From: an uncultured Verrucomicrobia subdivision 3 bacterium
GTDB lineage: Bacteria; Verrucomicrobiota; Verrucomicrobiia; Limisphaerales; UBA11358
Reading direction: 5' to 3'
DNA: 45,956 nucleotides
Assembly: GCA_903833055.1 (NCBI GenBank)
Contig: CAILDU010000027.1
Span: forward strand, 1 to 45,956
Part shown: positions 24,828-33,616 of the stretch, one piece after another
How positions within the stretch are numbered: the first letter of the stretch is position 1
Layout: each line of letters starts with the position of its first letter
Position numbers and translations under genes: made by a program
Notes under the pieces: model-generated
What the model was told of the DNA's origin: nothing
Seen by the model: only the letters and a program-made list of their open reading frames with translations
The model's database searches: none

Positions 24828-25427
24828 GTGGAAAACATTTTTCTCATCGTGGGCTTGGGAAATCCGGGCGCGGAATACGCCAAGACCCGCCACAATGCCG
24901 GTTTTTTGCTGGTCGAGAAATTGGCGGAGCAGTGGCAGTCGAATTGGACGAACGAACGTAAGTTTATTTCGCGCGTGGCGAAAGCCGAGCGCAACAGCCA
25001 GAAAGTTTTGCTGTGCGAGCCGCAGACGTTCATGAATTTGAGCGGCGAATCGGTCGGGGCATTGGTAAATTATTACCAGTTGCCGTTGGGAAAAATTTTA
25101 GTGGCCGTGGACGATGCGGATTTGCCGTTTGGCGAAATCCGGTTGCGAAAAAGCGGCAGCAGCGGCGGGCATCATGGATTGGAATCCATTGAGCAACATC
25201 TGGCATCGCGCGAGTTTGCGAGATTGCGGATTGGAATTGGTCGCAAAGATAGTTCGCGACAGATTGCCGATTACGTTCTCGGAAAATTTGAGGCGGGCGA
25301 TAGCGAGTTGCTAAAAAAAGTTTTGGAACGGGCGGCGAATCAGGTTGAAACCTGGCTGGCGTCTGGAATCGAAAAGGCGATGAGCCAATTTAACGGAGTC
25401 GTGGACTCCACAAACGAAGAAAAATGA
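24828..25427 (+). CDS. pth: Peptidyl-tRNA hydrolase
   Basis: A 199-residue enzyme that frees tRNA from drop-off peptidyl-tRNA. The GTG start places the conserved FLIVGLGNPGAEYAKTRHNAGF at residues 4-25, including the catalytic His. Other family residues are in CEPQTFMNLSGESVG and the Asp/Gly-rich VDDADLPFGEIRLRKSGSSGGHHGL. Its stop overlaps the rpsF start (ATGA), giving translational coupling to a ribosomal protein gene. Confidence 0.97.
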   Translation: MENIFLIVGLGNPGAEYAKTRHNAGFLLVEKLAEQWQSNWTNERKFISRVAKAERNSQKVLLCEPQTFMNLSGESVGALVNYYQLPLGKILVAVDDADLPFGEIRLRKSGSSGGHHGLESIEQHLASREFARLRIGIGRKDSSRQIADYVLGKFEAGDSELLKKVLERAANQVETWLASGIEKAMSQFNGVVDSTNEEK

Positions 25428-25729
25428 AAAAATACGAAGGTCTGTTCATCCTGAACTTGAACGGCAAAGAAGAAGGCGTCAAAGACGCCCTCGACAAAAT
25501 TTCCACCGACATCACCGCCGTGGGCGGCAAGATCGAAACGGTGCAGAAGATGGAAAAGAAGGCTTTTTCCCGCATTGCCGACAAGCGCCACAGCGCCGGT
25601 TTCTACGCGAACGTCATTTTTGATGCGACACCCGCCGCGATTGCGCAGTTGCATAAAAAATTCTCGCTGAACGAGGATGTTTTCCGCGTGCTGTTCACGA
25701 TTGCGCCCGCGCCGAAAGCCGCGAAATAA
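25424..25729 (+). CDS. rpsF: 30S ribosomal protein bS6
   Basis: A 101-residue small-subunit protein, standard length. It opens with MKKYEGLFIL, and the central ADKRHSAGFYANVIFDATP corresponds to the conserved rRNA/S18-binding strand. It overlaps pth by 4 bp and precedes ssb by 15 bp. S6 normally pairs with S18; the gene for S18 is not found between ssb and rplI. Confidence 0.96.
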   Translation: MKKYEGLFILNLNGKEEGVKDALDKISTDITAVGGKIETVQKMEKKAFSRIADKRHSAGFYANVIFDATPAAIAQLHKKFSLNEDVFRVLFTIAPAPKAAK

Positions 25730-25744
25730 TTCGCGCCGATTTTT

Positions 25745-26212
25745 ATGGCCAGCTTCAACAAAGTAATCCTGATGGGCAACCTGACGCGCGATCCCGAATT
25801 GCGCTACACGCCCAAAGGCACGGCCATCGCGAAAATTGGCCTCGCGGTCAATCGCGTTTGGACGAATGAAGCGGGCGAAAAAAAGGAAGAAGTGACTTTT
25901 GTTGATGTCGATGTTTTTGGCCGCACGGCAGAAAACGTCGGTCAATATATGCGTAAAGGCCGTCCGATTATGGTTGAAGGCCGGCTCAAGCTCGACCAGT
26001 GGGACGACAAAGCGACTGGCGCAAAACGCAGCAAACTCGGCGTAATTGCCGAGACCGTTCAATTTCTCGGCAGCGCGCCCGGCAGTGAAGGTAGCGCGCC
26101 TGCTGCTCCTTCCGCTCCGCGTGCCGCTCGTCCGGCTGCTGCGCCCAGCGCGCCCGCTGCTGAACCCGTCGAAGGTGACGGCCCGCCCGAAAGTGACGAC
26201 GTTCCGTTCTGA
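25745..26212 (+). CDS. ssb: Single-stranded DNA-binding protein
   Basis: A 155-residue protein with an N-terminal OB fold (MASFNKVILMGNLTRDPELRYTPKG in pieces, with the conserved VDVDVFGRTAENVGQYMRKG). A disordered Ala/Pro-rich linker follows, then the acidic tip DDVPF that docks partner repair and replication proteins. It works in replication and recombination, and in this operon lies between rpsF and rplI as in many bacteria. Confidence 0.97.
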   Translation: MASFNKVILMGNLTRDPELRYTPKGTAIAKIGLAVNRVWTNEAGEKKEEVTFVDVDVFGRTAENVGQYMRKGRPIMVEGRLKLDQWDDKATGAKRSKLGVIAETVQFLGSAPGSEGSAPAAPSAPRAARPAAAPSAPAAEPVEGDGPPESDDVPF

Positions 26213-26244
26213 TTTTTTAACTCCGCAACCAAATTATTTTTTGT

Positions 26245-26853
26245 ATGGCAAAAACTGAAGTTATCCTCACGCAACACATCATCGGTCTCGGTGGTGAATC
26301 TGACAACGTCCGCGTCGCCGCCGGTTACGCGCGCAATTATCTTTTTCCGCAGCGCCTCGCCGTGCCGGTCACGTCGGCGAACAAGCGCCAGTTGGAAGCG
26401 CTCAAGCAGAAGCGCGCCGAACGCGAAGCGCATGAGTTCAACCACATGACCGATCTCGCCAAGGCGCTCCAGAAATTGGTCTGCGTCGTCAAGGTCAAGA
26501 CCGGCGAAGACGGCAAGCTGTTCGGCTCCGTTACCAGCGGCACGATTGCGGACGAACTCAAGCACCAGTTCGACATCGCGCTCGACAAGAAAAAAATCAA
26601 GCTCGAAAGCGCCATTCGTGCTATCGGTGAGTTTGAAGTGGAACTCGCTTTGCACGCGGAAGTCAAAGGCACGTTGAAAGTGCGCGTCGAAAGCACCACG
26701 CCCATCGTCGCGGCGACCGCTGCAACGGAAGTGGAAAAGCCCCGCACCGAAAAACGCGGTCATCGCGGCGATATTGTTGCTCCGACGGAAGCCGAGCTGA
26801 AAGCCAAGGCTGAAAAGAAGCCCAAGGCCGAGAAGAAGGCGAAGGCTGAATAA
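26245..26853 (+). CDS. rplI: 50S ribosomal protein bL9
   Basis: A 202-residue protein. The N-terminal L9 signature is GYARNYLFPQRLAV (near residue 29), followed by the long linker helix and the C-terminal domain (GKLFGSVTSGTIADEL). The usual L9 is about 150 residues; here a ~50-residue Lys/Ala/Glu-rich tail (KAKAEKKPKAEKKAKAE) is added, resembling the tail of L25 in this operon. Last gene before a strong terminator. Confidence 0.96.
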   Translation: MAKTEVILTQHIIGLGGESDNVRVAAGYARNYLFPQRLAVPVTSANKRQLEALKQKRAEREAHEFNHMTDLAKALQKLVCVVKVKTGEDGKLFGSVTSGTIADELKHQFDIALDKKKIKLESAIRAIGEFEVELALHAEVKGTLKVRVESTTPIVAATAATEVEKPRTEKRGHRGDIVAPTEAELKAKAEKKPKAEKKAKAE

Positions 26854-26870
26854 ATTTTGTAGTCTCACGA

Positions 26871-26899
26871 AAGCCACGGAAAAATTTCCGTGGCTTTTT
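26871..26899 (+). terminator. Intrinsic terminator after rplI
   Basis: A perfect inverted repeat (AAGCCACGGAAA with TTTCCGTGGCTT, 26871-26896) runs into a T5 tract, 18 bp after the rplI stop. It ends the prs-to-rplI operon. Confidence 0.9.
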
Positions 26900-26990
26900 A
26901 ATTTTCCACCGGCGCGGCAAGTTGGATTGGGCGGTGATAAATCTTGCCATCTGGCGGTGATTCCTTAAATTGTCCGACCGTTTTTTAATT

Positions 26991-27326
26991 ATGCAACTCA
27001 ACTCGTTCCCTTCTATTTTGGCGCAGGCGGCTCCTGCCGCCGGCCAGCCGCAAAACCCTGTCATGGCGTTTCTGCCGATGATTTTGCTGGTCGTGGTTTT
27101 CTATTTTATCCTCATTCGCCCGCAGCAGAAGCGCGCGAAGGAATTGCGGAAGTTGCTCGAATCGCTCAAGTCCGGTGACGAAGTTGTGACTGCTGCCGGC
27201 ATCGTTGGCACGGTCATCACGGTCAAGGATAGAACCGTGACGCTGCGCTCCGGCGACGCGAAATTTGAAGTCACCAAAGCTTCCGTCAGCGAAATCATTG
27301 CCGACACCAACGTGGTCAAAGTGTAA
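26991..27326 (+). CDS. yajC: Preprotein translocase subunit YajC
   Basis: A 111-residue single-TM protein. The ATG at 26991 is chosen over a TTG at 26970. The TM helix (PMILLVVVFYFILIRPQQKR) ends in the family signature RPQQKR, followed by a KSGDEVVTAAGIVGTV beta domain. YajC associates with SecDF and the translocon; secDF begins 6 bp downstream, the usual arrangement. Confidence 0.96.
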   Translation: MQLNSFPSILAQAAPAAGQPQNPVMAFLPMILLVVVFYFILIRPQQKRAKELRKLLESLKSGDEVVTAAGIVGTVITVKDRTVTLRSGDAKFEVTKASVSEIIADTNVVKV

Positions 27327-27332
27327 TTTGTC

Positions 27333-29852
27333 ATGAACAAAAATAATAACTTCGGTCGTTTACTGCTCGTCATCGGTATTATCGTCTGGTCGCTGTTTGA
27401 AATTTATCCGCCGGCGTCGCGTGACTTGGCGAAGGAATTTGCCAGCCGCGCGGTGAAGCCGGATGCCTCGTTCAACGATATCGTGGCGCAAGCTGCGGCT
27501 TTGCAAAAAGCGGGCACGAATGAATTCGCCGCGCTCCAACTCGCGACCGGCACGAACGAGTTGCAGAAATACTTTCCGTTCATCGCCGCGCAAAATCAGG
27601 TTCACCCGAATCTGTTTATTTTGAATCGTCTCCAGCGCGACGCGGCGGGCAAAATTAAATTGGGTTTGGATTTGCAGGGTGGCACGTCGTTCCTCGTCGA
27701 GATGGACACGACCAAACTCGCGAACACGAACGAGACTAGCAGCGCGCTGTCGCAGGCTATCGAAGTGTTGCGCAAACGTATTGATCGTTTCGGCGTGGCG
27801 GAGCCGGTAATCCAATCGGCGGGCGGCAATCGCATTCTCATTCAGCTGCCCGGTCTCTCGCAGTCCGACAAGGACAGTGCGCGCCAGCAAATCCAGAAGA
27901 CGGCGTTTTTGGAATTTCGCATGGTGAATGACAGCAGCGACGAAATCATCAAGAACGGCGAGCCGATTCCGTATGGCTACGAATTACTGAAGCACGTCGA
28001 CCAACAGGCTGACGGCACAACGCGGCTCGAACAATTCATCGTCAAAAAGAAACCGGAGAACGGTCTTTACGGCGACATCATCAAGAGTGCGATGGTCATC
28101 CGTGGCAATCTAGGTGAACCGCAAATTGACTTCTCGCTCTCCGATGAAGGCGCGAAAAAATTTGGCGACGTGACGCGTGAAAATGTCGGTCATCGTCTCG
28201 CCATCGTCCTCGACGGTGAACTTTATTCCGCGCCGAACATCCAAAGCCCGATTGAAACCGGCAACGGCCAGATTACCGGCAGCTACACGATTCAACAGGC
28301 GATGGAACTCGCGAACGTGTTACAGAATCCGTTGAAAGCGCCGCTAAAAATTGTTTACACCAGCGACGTCGCCGCCACGCTCGGCGCGGATTCCATTCGC
28401 AGCGGCATCAAAGCTTCCATCTACGGCGTCATCTTCGTTTCGTTGTTCATGCTGTGTTATTACTGGATTGCCGGTATCGCCGCGAACGTCGCGCTCTTCA
28501 CGAACATAATTATTTTGCTCGGCGTGATGTGCTCCATCGGCACGACGTTTACTCTGCCCGGCATCGCGGGCGCGGTGCTCACGGTCGGTATGGCGGTGGA
28601 CGCGAACGTGCTGATTTACGAACGCATCCGCGAAGAACTCGCGAAGGGCAAATCCCTGCGCGGCGCGATTGACGCCGGTTACGCCCGCGCGTTCGGAACG
28701 ATTTTCGATTCGCACGTCACCACGTTAATTTCGTCCATCATTTTGATTTTCATGGGCACGGGCGAAATCAAAGGCTTCGGTGTGACGCTCACCATCGGCG
28801 TGGCCGCAAGTTTGTTTACCGCGCTCGTCGTGACGCGATTGATTTTCAACTTCATGGTTGACCGGAACATCATCAAATCACTTTGGATGATGCACATCAT
28901 CAAGAGTTCCAACGTGGACTTCATGAAGATCGGCAAACCGCTCGCGCTCGCCACCACCGTGTTTGTCGTGGCGTCATTGGGCTTCGGCGGTTACAACGCA
29001 TCCAATGGCAAGAAACTTTTTGGCGTGGATTTTGTTGGCGGCGACAGCACGACTTACAGCTTCACACAAAAATTGGACGAACAACAAATTCGCGCCGCGC
29101 TCGCCACCGTGAACGAGAAGGACGCGCAGATTCAATACCAAAAAGACGTTGGCGCGGGCACAGAAACGCTCCGCCTCACGACCTCCAGCGGCTCGATTGA
29201 AAAAGTTCAGACCGCGCTCGCTACGTTGCCGTCGGCGCATTACACGTTGCTCGGCAGCCAACAAGTCGGCGCAACGCTTGGCAAAGAAATTCAGCAGACG
29301 GCCATCGTTGCCTCCTTGTTGTCGCTGTTTGGCATCTTGGTTTACGTCGCGTTCCGCTACGAATTTTCCTTTGCCGTCGCCGCCGTCGCGGCCGTGTTGC
29401 ACGACGTGCTGTTTGCGATTGGCGCGTATTGCGTCGCCAACGCCGTGTCCGGTCGCCAGTTCAACGCCACCGTCGTCGCGGCGATTTTGACCATCATCGG
29501 TTTCTCCATCAACGACAAGATTGTTATCTTCGATCGTATCCGGGAACAACTGAAACTCGGCGTGCGCGGCTCGTTCAAAGACATCATCAATATGTCGCTC
29601 AACCAAACGTTGAGCCGCACCATCATCACCAGCGGCACAGTGTTTTTGGCGACGCTCTCGCTGTTCATCTTCGGCGGCGGCGTCATCAACGACTTCGCGT
29701 TCACGTTCCTCGTCGGCATCATCGTCGGCACTTACTCGTCCATCTACATCGCGAGCGTCATCGTGTTGTGGTGGCACAAAGGCGAACGCCCCAACATCGG
29801 CGCGTCTGAAGTGACGGTGCAAAATGCCAACACGACGGCGGCAAAGCCGTAA
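27333..29852 (+). CDS. secDF: Fused protein translocase subunit SecDF
   Basis: An 839-residue fusion of SecD and SecF, which use the proton gradient to pull exported proteins through SecYEG. The SecD half has the D1 motif LGLDLQGGTSFLVEMD, the P1 head (residues ~130-320), and TM segments with GMAVDANVLIYERIREE. The SecF half starts near residue 525 (SSNVDFMKIGKPLAL), with VDFVGGDSTTYSF and the second family motif FSINDKIVIFDRIREQL. Twelve TM segments are expected. The fused form is common in Verrucomicrobiota, Bacteroidota and some Firmicutes. Confidence 0.97.
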   Translation: MNKNNNFGRLLLVIGIIVWSLFEIYPPASRDLAKEFASRAVKPDASFNDIVAQAAALQKAGTNEFAALQLATGTNELQKYFPFIAAQNQVHPNLFILNRLQRDAAGKIKLGLDLQGGTSFLVEMDTTKLANTNETSSALSQAIEVLRKRIDRFGVAEPVIQSAGGNRILIQLPGLSQSDKDSARQQIQKTAFLEFRMVNDSSDEIIKNGEPIPYGYELLKHVDQQADGTTRLEQFIVKKKPENGLYGDIIKSAMVIRGNLGEPQIDFSLSDEGAKKFGDVTRENVGHRLAIVLDGELYSAPNIQSPIETGNGQITGSYTIQQAMELANVLQNPLKAPLKIVYTSDVAATLGADSIRSGIKASIYGVIFVSLFMLCYYWIAGIAANVALFTNIIILLGVMCSIGTTFTLPGIAGAVLTVGMAVDANVLIYERIREELAKGKSLRGAIDAGYARAFGTIFDSHVTTLISSIILIFMGTGEIKGFGVTLTIGVAASLFTALVVTRLIFNFMVDRNIIKSLWMMHIIKSSNVDFMKIGKPLALATTVFVVASLGFGGYNASNGKKLFGVDFVGGDSTTYSFTQKLDEQQIRAALATVNEKDAQIQYQKDVGAGTETLRLTTSSGSIEKVQTALATLPSAHYTLLGSQQVGATLGKEIQQTAIVASLLSLFGILVYVAFRYEFSFAVAAVAAVLHDVLFAIGAYCVANAVSGRQFNATVVAAILTIIGFSINDKIVIFDRIREQLKLGVRGSFKDIINMSLNQTLSRTIITSGTVFLATLSLFIFGGGVINDFAFTFLVGIIVGTYSSIYIASVIVLWWHKGERPNIGASEVTVQNANTTAAKP

Positions 29853-29874
29853 AAAGTATTAACTCGTGATCTTG

Positions 29875-29910
29875 AATCGTCGCATCGGCCACGGTGCGAC
29901 GATTTTTTTT
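29875..29910 (+). terminator. Intrinsic terminator after secDF
   Basis: A 10-bp perfect stem (AATCGTCGCA with TGCGACGATT, loop of 10) is followed by eight T residues; it lies 22 bp after the secDF stop. Confidence 0.9.
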
Positions 29911-29936
29911 GGCGCGATTGCGTTTGCAGTCCGCGC

Positions 29937-29964
29937 GTAAATTGTAAATCGTAAACCGCAAATG
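29937..29964. repeat. Heptamer word repeat running into the terC start
   Basis: Four abutting 7-bp words GTAAATT, GTAAATC, GTAAACC, GCAAATG. The last contains the terC ATG (29962-29964). There is no Shine-Dalgarno, so the repeat occupies the whole translation initiation region. Confidence 0.85.
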
Positions 29965-30918
29965 ACTGTCATTACACCTTGGCACTGGGCGGGTTTCATC
30001 CTGTTCGTCATTGTCTGCATCGCCGTGGACATGGGCGCATTCAGCAAACGCGCCCGCGCCGTCACCTTTCGCGCCGCGCTCGTCTGGAGCGCAGTTTGGT
30101 TTACGCTCGCAATGTTGTTCGCCGCGTTGCTCGTGCCGATGCGCGGACACGAAGAAGCCACGGAATTCGTCACCGGCTACCTGATTGAACTTTCGCTCTC
30201 GCTCGACAATATCCTCGTCATCGCGCTCATCTTTACCGCGTTCAAAGTCCCGCCGGAATTTCAAAAACGTGTGCTGGTCTGGGGCATTCTCGGCGCGCTT
30301 GTCATGCGCGGCGTGATGATTGGTGTCGGCGCGGCACTCGTGCAAAACTTTAGCTGGGTGCTTTATATCTTCGGCGTTTTTCTTATCGTCACCGGCGTAA
30401 AAATGTTGGGCGCCAAAAAAGAAGCCATCGAACCGGAGAAAAATCCCGTCATTCGCTTCGCGCGAAAAATCTTTCCCATTTCACCAACCATGGAAGGTCA
30501 GCACTTCACCACCCGAATCAATGGCCGTTTCGCCCTCACGCCGCTCGCGCTCGTTTTGATTCTGGTTGAGACAACCGATTTGATTTTTGCCGTAGATTCC
30601 GTGCCCGCCGTATTTGCCGTCACGCAAAAAGCCTTCATCGTTTTCACCTCGAATGTCTTTGCGATTCTCGGCCTGCGCTCGCTGTATTTCCTGCTCGCTG
30701 GCGCGATTGGATTGTTCCGTTACCTCACCGCCGGTCTGTCGCTCGTGCTCGTTTTCGTCGGCGCAAAAATGCTTCTCGACCCACATGACCACGAAGCGCA
30801 ATGGTTTCAAATTAAAATCCCGACCGTCACCTCGCTGCTCGTTGTCGCCGCAATTTTGTCCATCGCCATCGCGCTCTCCATCACCGCCGCACGGCGTGAA
30901 AAATCCGCTGCCAAATGA
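29962..30918 (+). CDS. TerC/Alx family membrane protein
   Basis: A 318-residue polytopic protein of the TerC family (Alx-like length). The paired conserved motifs each hold an intramembrane Asp: ELSLSLDNILVIALIF near residue 78 and VETTDLIFAVDSVPAVFAV near 198. The family exports manganese or otherwise supports metal and redox homeostasis, e.g. metalation of exported enzymes. No yybP-ykoY-type Mn riboswitch is visible upstream. The stop overlaps the recJ start (ATGA). Confidence 0.93.
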   Translation: MTVITPWHWAGFILFVIVCIAVDMGAFSKRARAVTFRAALVWSAVWFTLAMLFAALLVPMRGHEEATEFVTGYLIELSLSLDNILVIALIFTAFKVPPEFQKRVLVWGILGALVMRGVMIGVGAALVQNFSWVLYIFGVFLIVTGVKMLGAKKEAIEPEKNPVIRFARKIFPISPTMEGQHFTTRINGRFALTPLALVLILVETTDLIFAVDSVPAVFAVTQKAFIVFTSNVFAILGLRSLYFLLAGAIGLFRYLTAGLSLVLVFVGAKMLLDPHDHEAQWFQIKIPTVTSLLVVAAILSIAIALSITAARREKSAAK

Positions 30919-32690
30919 AATTTCGATGGACGATTGCGCCGTCGCAACCGCTCCTCGCGGAACCGCTCGCGGCGCAGTTAAAAATTTCCCCGCTCCTCGC
31001 GCAGTGTTTGCTTAATCGCGGATTGAGCGAACCGGAAGTAATTGGAAAATTTCTCGCGCCGCGTCTCAAAAATCTCGCCGATCCATTTCTGCTGCCGAAC
31101 ATGAACGCCGCCGTCGAGCGTTTGTTGCTGGCGCACGAACGCGACGAACCGCTGGTCATATTTGGCGATTATGACGTGGACGGCGTGACGTCAACCACGC
31201 TGTTGCTGGAAGTTTTACGAAAACTCGGCTGGCGCGTGGACGCGTATTTGCCGCATCGCATGGACGAAGGCTACGGCTTGAGCCGCGACGGCGTAGAAAA
31301 TTGCCTCAAGAAATTCCCCGTAAAATTATTGCTCGCCGTGGACTGCGGCTCGACTGCGGTTGAAACAATTGCCTGGCTGCGCGGGCAAAATGTGGATGTC
31401 ATCGTCCTCGACCACCATCAAGTTTCTAATCCGCCACCCGCAGCCGTCGCGCTGGTAAATCCGCAGCTTTCGGCAAGTGACGAGTGGCGAGTGGCGAGTG
31501 ACGAGAAAACTGCCCCGCTTGTCACTCGCCACTCATCACTCATCACTCGCTTCACCGAACTCTGTTCCGCCGGACTGGCGTTCAAACTGGCGCACGCCAT
31601 TTTGAAACGCGGACGCGAAACGGGTTTGCCCGGCGCGGCGGAGTTTGATTTGAAATCGCTTTTGGATTTGGTCGCGCTCGGCACGATTGCGGATTTGGTT
31701 CCGCTCATTGGCGAAAACCGAATCCTTGTCACTGCCGGTTTGGAAAAACTGAACACGACGCAACGCGCCGGAATTGTGGTGTTGAAAGAAGTCGCGCAGT
31801 CGCCGGAAAAACTTGGGACGCACGATGTGGGTTTCCAACTCGCACCGCGATTGAATGCTTCAGGCCGATTGGAAACGGCGGAAGAATCGTTGCATTTGTT
31901 GCTCGCGGAAAATTTGGACGAGGCGCTGCCACTTGCGCAAAATCTCGATGCGCGGAATCGCGAGCGCCAGAAAATTGAGCGCGGCATCAGCGATGCGGCT
32001 GGCGGCATCGTGCGCTCGAAGTTTGATGGAGAAAAAGATTTTGTCATCGTCGAGGGACAATTGCTCTGGCACATCGGCGTCGTTGGAATTGTGGCGTCGC
32101 GCGTGCTGGCGGAATTTTATCGCCCGACAATTATTCTCGGTGGTGATGCGGAAACGTGGCGCGGATCGGGTCGCAGCATCGCGGGATTTGATTTGGCGGC
32201 GGCGTTGCGCGAGTGCGACGATTTACTCATCAAGCACGGCGGCCACGCGATGGCGGCGGGCCTGACGATTGCGCCGGACAAGGTGGATTTGTTCCGCGCG
32301 CGCCTGAACGAAATTGCGCGGCGCACGTTGAAGGTGGAAGATTTGCAGCCGCCATTGCGCTTGGATGCAGAAGTTGTGTTGAACGAAATCACCTTGGATT
32401 CATTGGCGGAATTGGAACAGTTGAAGCCGATGGGGCAGGGGAATCCGGCGTTGCAATTTTGCGCGCGCAATCTCACGCAGAAAAAACCGCCGCTGCGAAT
32501 GGGCGCGACAAAGCAGCACGTCAAGCTGTGGGTGACGGACGGCGCGGTGACGCACGAGGCGGTCTGGTGGAACGCGGGCGCGTTGCCGGATGGAAAATTT
32601 GATCTGGCATTTGCGCCAAGCGTGAACGAGTTCAACGGTCGGACGACGGTGCAATTAAAGGTGTTAGATTGGCGCTCGGCGACTAGTTGA
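30915..32690 (+). CDS. recJ: Single-strand-specific exonuclease RecJ with an in-frame repeat insertion
   Basis: A 591-residue 5'-3' ssDNA exonuclease of recombination and repair. DHH-family motifs are present: GDYDVDGVTSTTLL near residue 80, AVDCGST, and VLDHHQV near 165. The DHHA1 motif KHGGHAMAAGLTI is near 442, and a C-terminal OB domain follows. At residues ~187-212, in the loop between the DHH motif and FTELCSAGLAFKLAHA, a charged stretch (DEWRVASDEK, TRHSSLITR) is encoded by an inverted heptamer repeat. The loop is surface-exposed in known RecJ, so activity is probably retained. Confidence 0.95.
   Translation: MKFRWTIAPSQPLLAEPLAAQLKISPLLAQCLLNRGLSEPEVIGKFLAPRLKNLADPFLLPNMNAAVERLLLAHERDEPLVIFGDYDVDGVTSTTLLLEVLRKLGWRVDAYLPHRMDEGYGLSRDGVENCLKKFPVKLLLAVDCGSTAVETIAWLRGQNVDVIVLDHHQVSNPPPAAVALVNPQLSASDEWRVASDEKTAPLVTRHSSLITRFTELCSAGLAFKLAHAILKRGRETGLPGAAEFDLKSLLDLVALGTIADLVPLIGENRILVTAGLEKLNTTQRAGIVVLKEVAQSPEKLGTHDVGFQLAPRLNASGRLETAEESLHLLLAENLDEALPLAQNLDARNRERQKIERGISDAAGGIVRSKFDGEKDFVIVEGQLLWHIGVVGIVASRVLAEFYRPTIILGGDAETWRGSGRSIAGFDLAAALRECDDLLIKHGGHAMAAGLTIAPDKVDLFRARLNEIARRTLKVEDLQPPLRLDAEVVLNEITLDSLAELEQLKPMGQGNPALQFCARNLTQKKPPLRMGATKQHVKLWVTDGAVTHEAVWWNAGALPDGKFDLAFAPSVNEFNGRTTVQLKVLDWRSATS
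31476..31550. repeat. Inverted heptamer repeat inside recJ
   Basis: Left arm 31476-31505 is built of CGAGTGR units at 7-bp steps. Right arm 31521-31550 is built of CACTCRY units at 7-bp steps. The arms are reverse complements over about 27 bp with three mismatches, separated by a 15-bp spacer. The whole element is in frame. Confidence 0.9.
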
Positions 32691-32697
32691 AAAGGGC

Positions 32698-32725
32698 TTG
32701 CCAGAATCGGGTTTCTGGCTAGAAT
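32698..32725 (+). promoter_or_regulatory. Candidate promoter of the RRM gene
   Basis: -35 TTGCCA (32698-32703), 16-bp spacer, -10 TAGAAT (32720-32725), giving a leader of about 125 nt before the ATG at 32857. A long leader is common for cold-induced RNA-binding proteins. Confidence 0.5.
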
Positions 32726-32856
32726 CGGCTTCGTCTGTAAGATAATTTGACCTTTCGAGCATGGTGAATCTTCAAGTGAACTTGGTTCAGTGATGATTTG
32801 AAACCCGGTAGTCGGGAACAGACGAAAACGGTTAGTATCGAGCAACAAATCATTAA

Positions 32857-33246
32857 ATGAGCACGAAATTGTTTGTGGGAAATCTTTCCTTCAACACCAC
32901 GGAAAACGACCTGCAGGACGCGTTTGCGGCCCACGGTCAAGTCGTCGAAGCCACCCTCATGATGGACCGGATGACCGGCCGTTCACGCGGGTTTGCGTTT
33001 GTCACTTACTCCACGCCCGAAGAAGCCCAGAAGGCGATCGAGGCGATGAATGGCGCACAAGTTGATGGTCGCGCGTTGACGGTCAACGTCGCCCGTCCGA
33101 AAGAAGAACGTCCCCCCGGCGGTGGCGGTCGTGATCGCGGTCCGCGTCGCGAAGGCGGCGGCGGTTATGGCGGCGGCGGCGGTGGTGGTGGATACGGTGG
33201 TGGCGGCAGCCGTGGCGGCGGCGGTGGTGGTCGTGACCGTTATTAA
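32857..33246 (+). CDS. Glycine-rich RRM RNA-binding protein
   Basis: A 129-residue protein. An N-terminal RRM carries RNP-2 (LFVGNLSF, residues 4-11) and RNP-1 (RSRGFAFVTY, ~44-53). A ~50-residue tail of Gly, Arg and Tyr (GGGYGGGGGGGGYGGG style) resembles cyanobacterial Rbp and plant glycine-rich proteins. It binds RNA, probably as a cold- or stress-related chaperone; the tail may promote self-association. Single gene with its own promoter candidate and terminator. Confidence 0.94.
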   Translation: MSTKLFVGNLSFNTTENDLQDAFAAHGQVVEATLMMDRMTGRSRGFAFVTYSTPEEAQKAIEAMNGAQVDGRALTVNVARPKEERPPGGGGRDRGPRREGGGGYGGGGGGGGYGGGGSRGGGGGGRDRY

Positions 33247-33265
33247 TTTACCAAAATAATCATTG

Positions 33266-33305
33266 GCTTGGGCAGCATCGTAAAAAGTGTTGCCCAAGCT
33301 TTTTT
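33266..33305 (+). terminator. Intrinsic terminator after the RRM gene
   Basis: Stem GCTTGGGCA (33266-33274) with TGCCCAAGC (33291-33299), 16-nt loop, then T6. It lies 20 bp after the stop. Confidence 0.9.
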
Positions 33306-33319
33306 GCTAGAAAAGTTCA

Positions 33320-33532
33320 ATGGAAGAGCACATTGAAGTTGAAGGAAAAATCCTGACGGTTCTCGCCGGAACGATGTTCCGCGTCGAACTCGACAACAAG
33401 CATCAGGTGCTGGCGACCATTTCCGGCAAGATGCGGAAACGCTTCGTGCGCCTCACTTCCGGCGATCGCGTGAAGATGGAAATGTCGCCTTACGACTTAA
33501 ACAAGGCGCGCATCGTCTGGCGAATTGGTTGA
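33320..33532 (+). CDS. infA: Translation initiation factor IF-1
   Basis: A 70-residue S1-type OB fold, standard length. It has the usual [20 protein letters not shown] opening and [21 protein letters not shown] at the end. It binds the 30S A site during initiation. It begins 15 bp after a terminator T-tract; a TAGAAA at 33308-33313 lies 6 bp before the ATG, which would give a leaderless mRNA. Its stop codon lies inside the left arm of the repeat before ispD. Confidence 0.97.
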   Translation: MEEHIEVEGKILTVLAGTMFRVELDNKHQVLATISGKMRKRFVRLTSGDRVKMEMSPYDLNKARIVWRIG

Positions 33533-33614
33533 AGGTTTAAAGTTGAAGGTTGCAAGTTTCCTTCTGCGGTGGTCGAATTACAACCTGCAACTTTCAACTT
33601 TCAACCTGCAACTC
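33527..33614. repeat. Inverted heptamer repeat filling the infA-ispD gap
   Basis: The left arm (33527-33560, words like GTTGAAG and GTTGCAA) begins inside the last infA codons. The right arm (33580-33614, CAACTTT and CAACCTG at 7-bp steps) ends 2 bp before the ispD ATG. The arms are reverse complements at about 25 of 29 positions. Confidence 0.85.
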
Positions 33615-33616
33615 AA

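Noticed and set aside
29853-29961. Manganese riboswitch (yybP-ykoY) before terC
   Set aside because: The short gap is filled by the secDF terminator and a heptamer repeat; the conserved riboswitch core is not visible.
31476-31550. Insertion-sequence remnant in recJ
   Set aside because: There is no transposase, target duplication or IS-type end; the 7-bp word structure explains the palindrome better.
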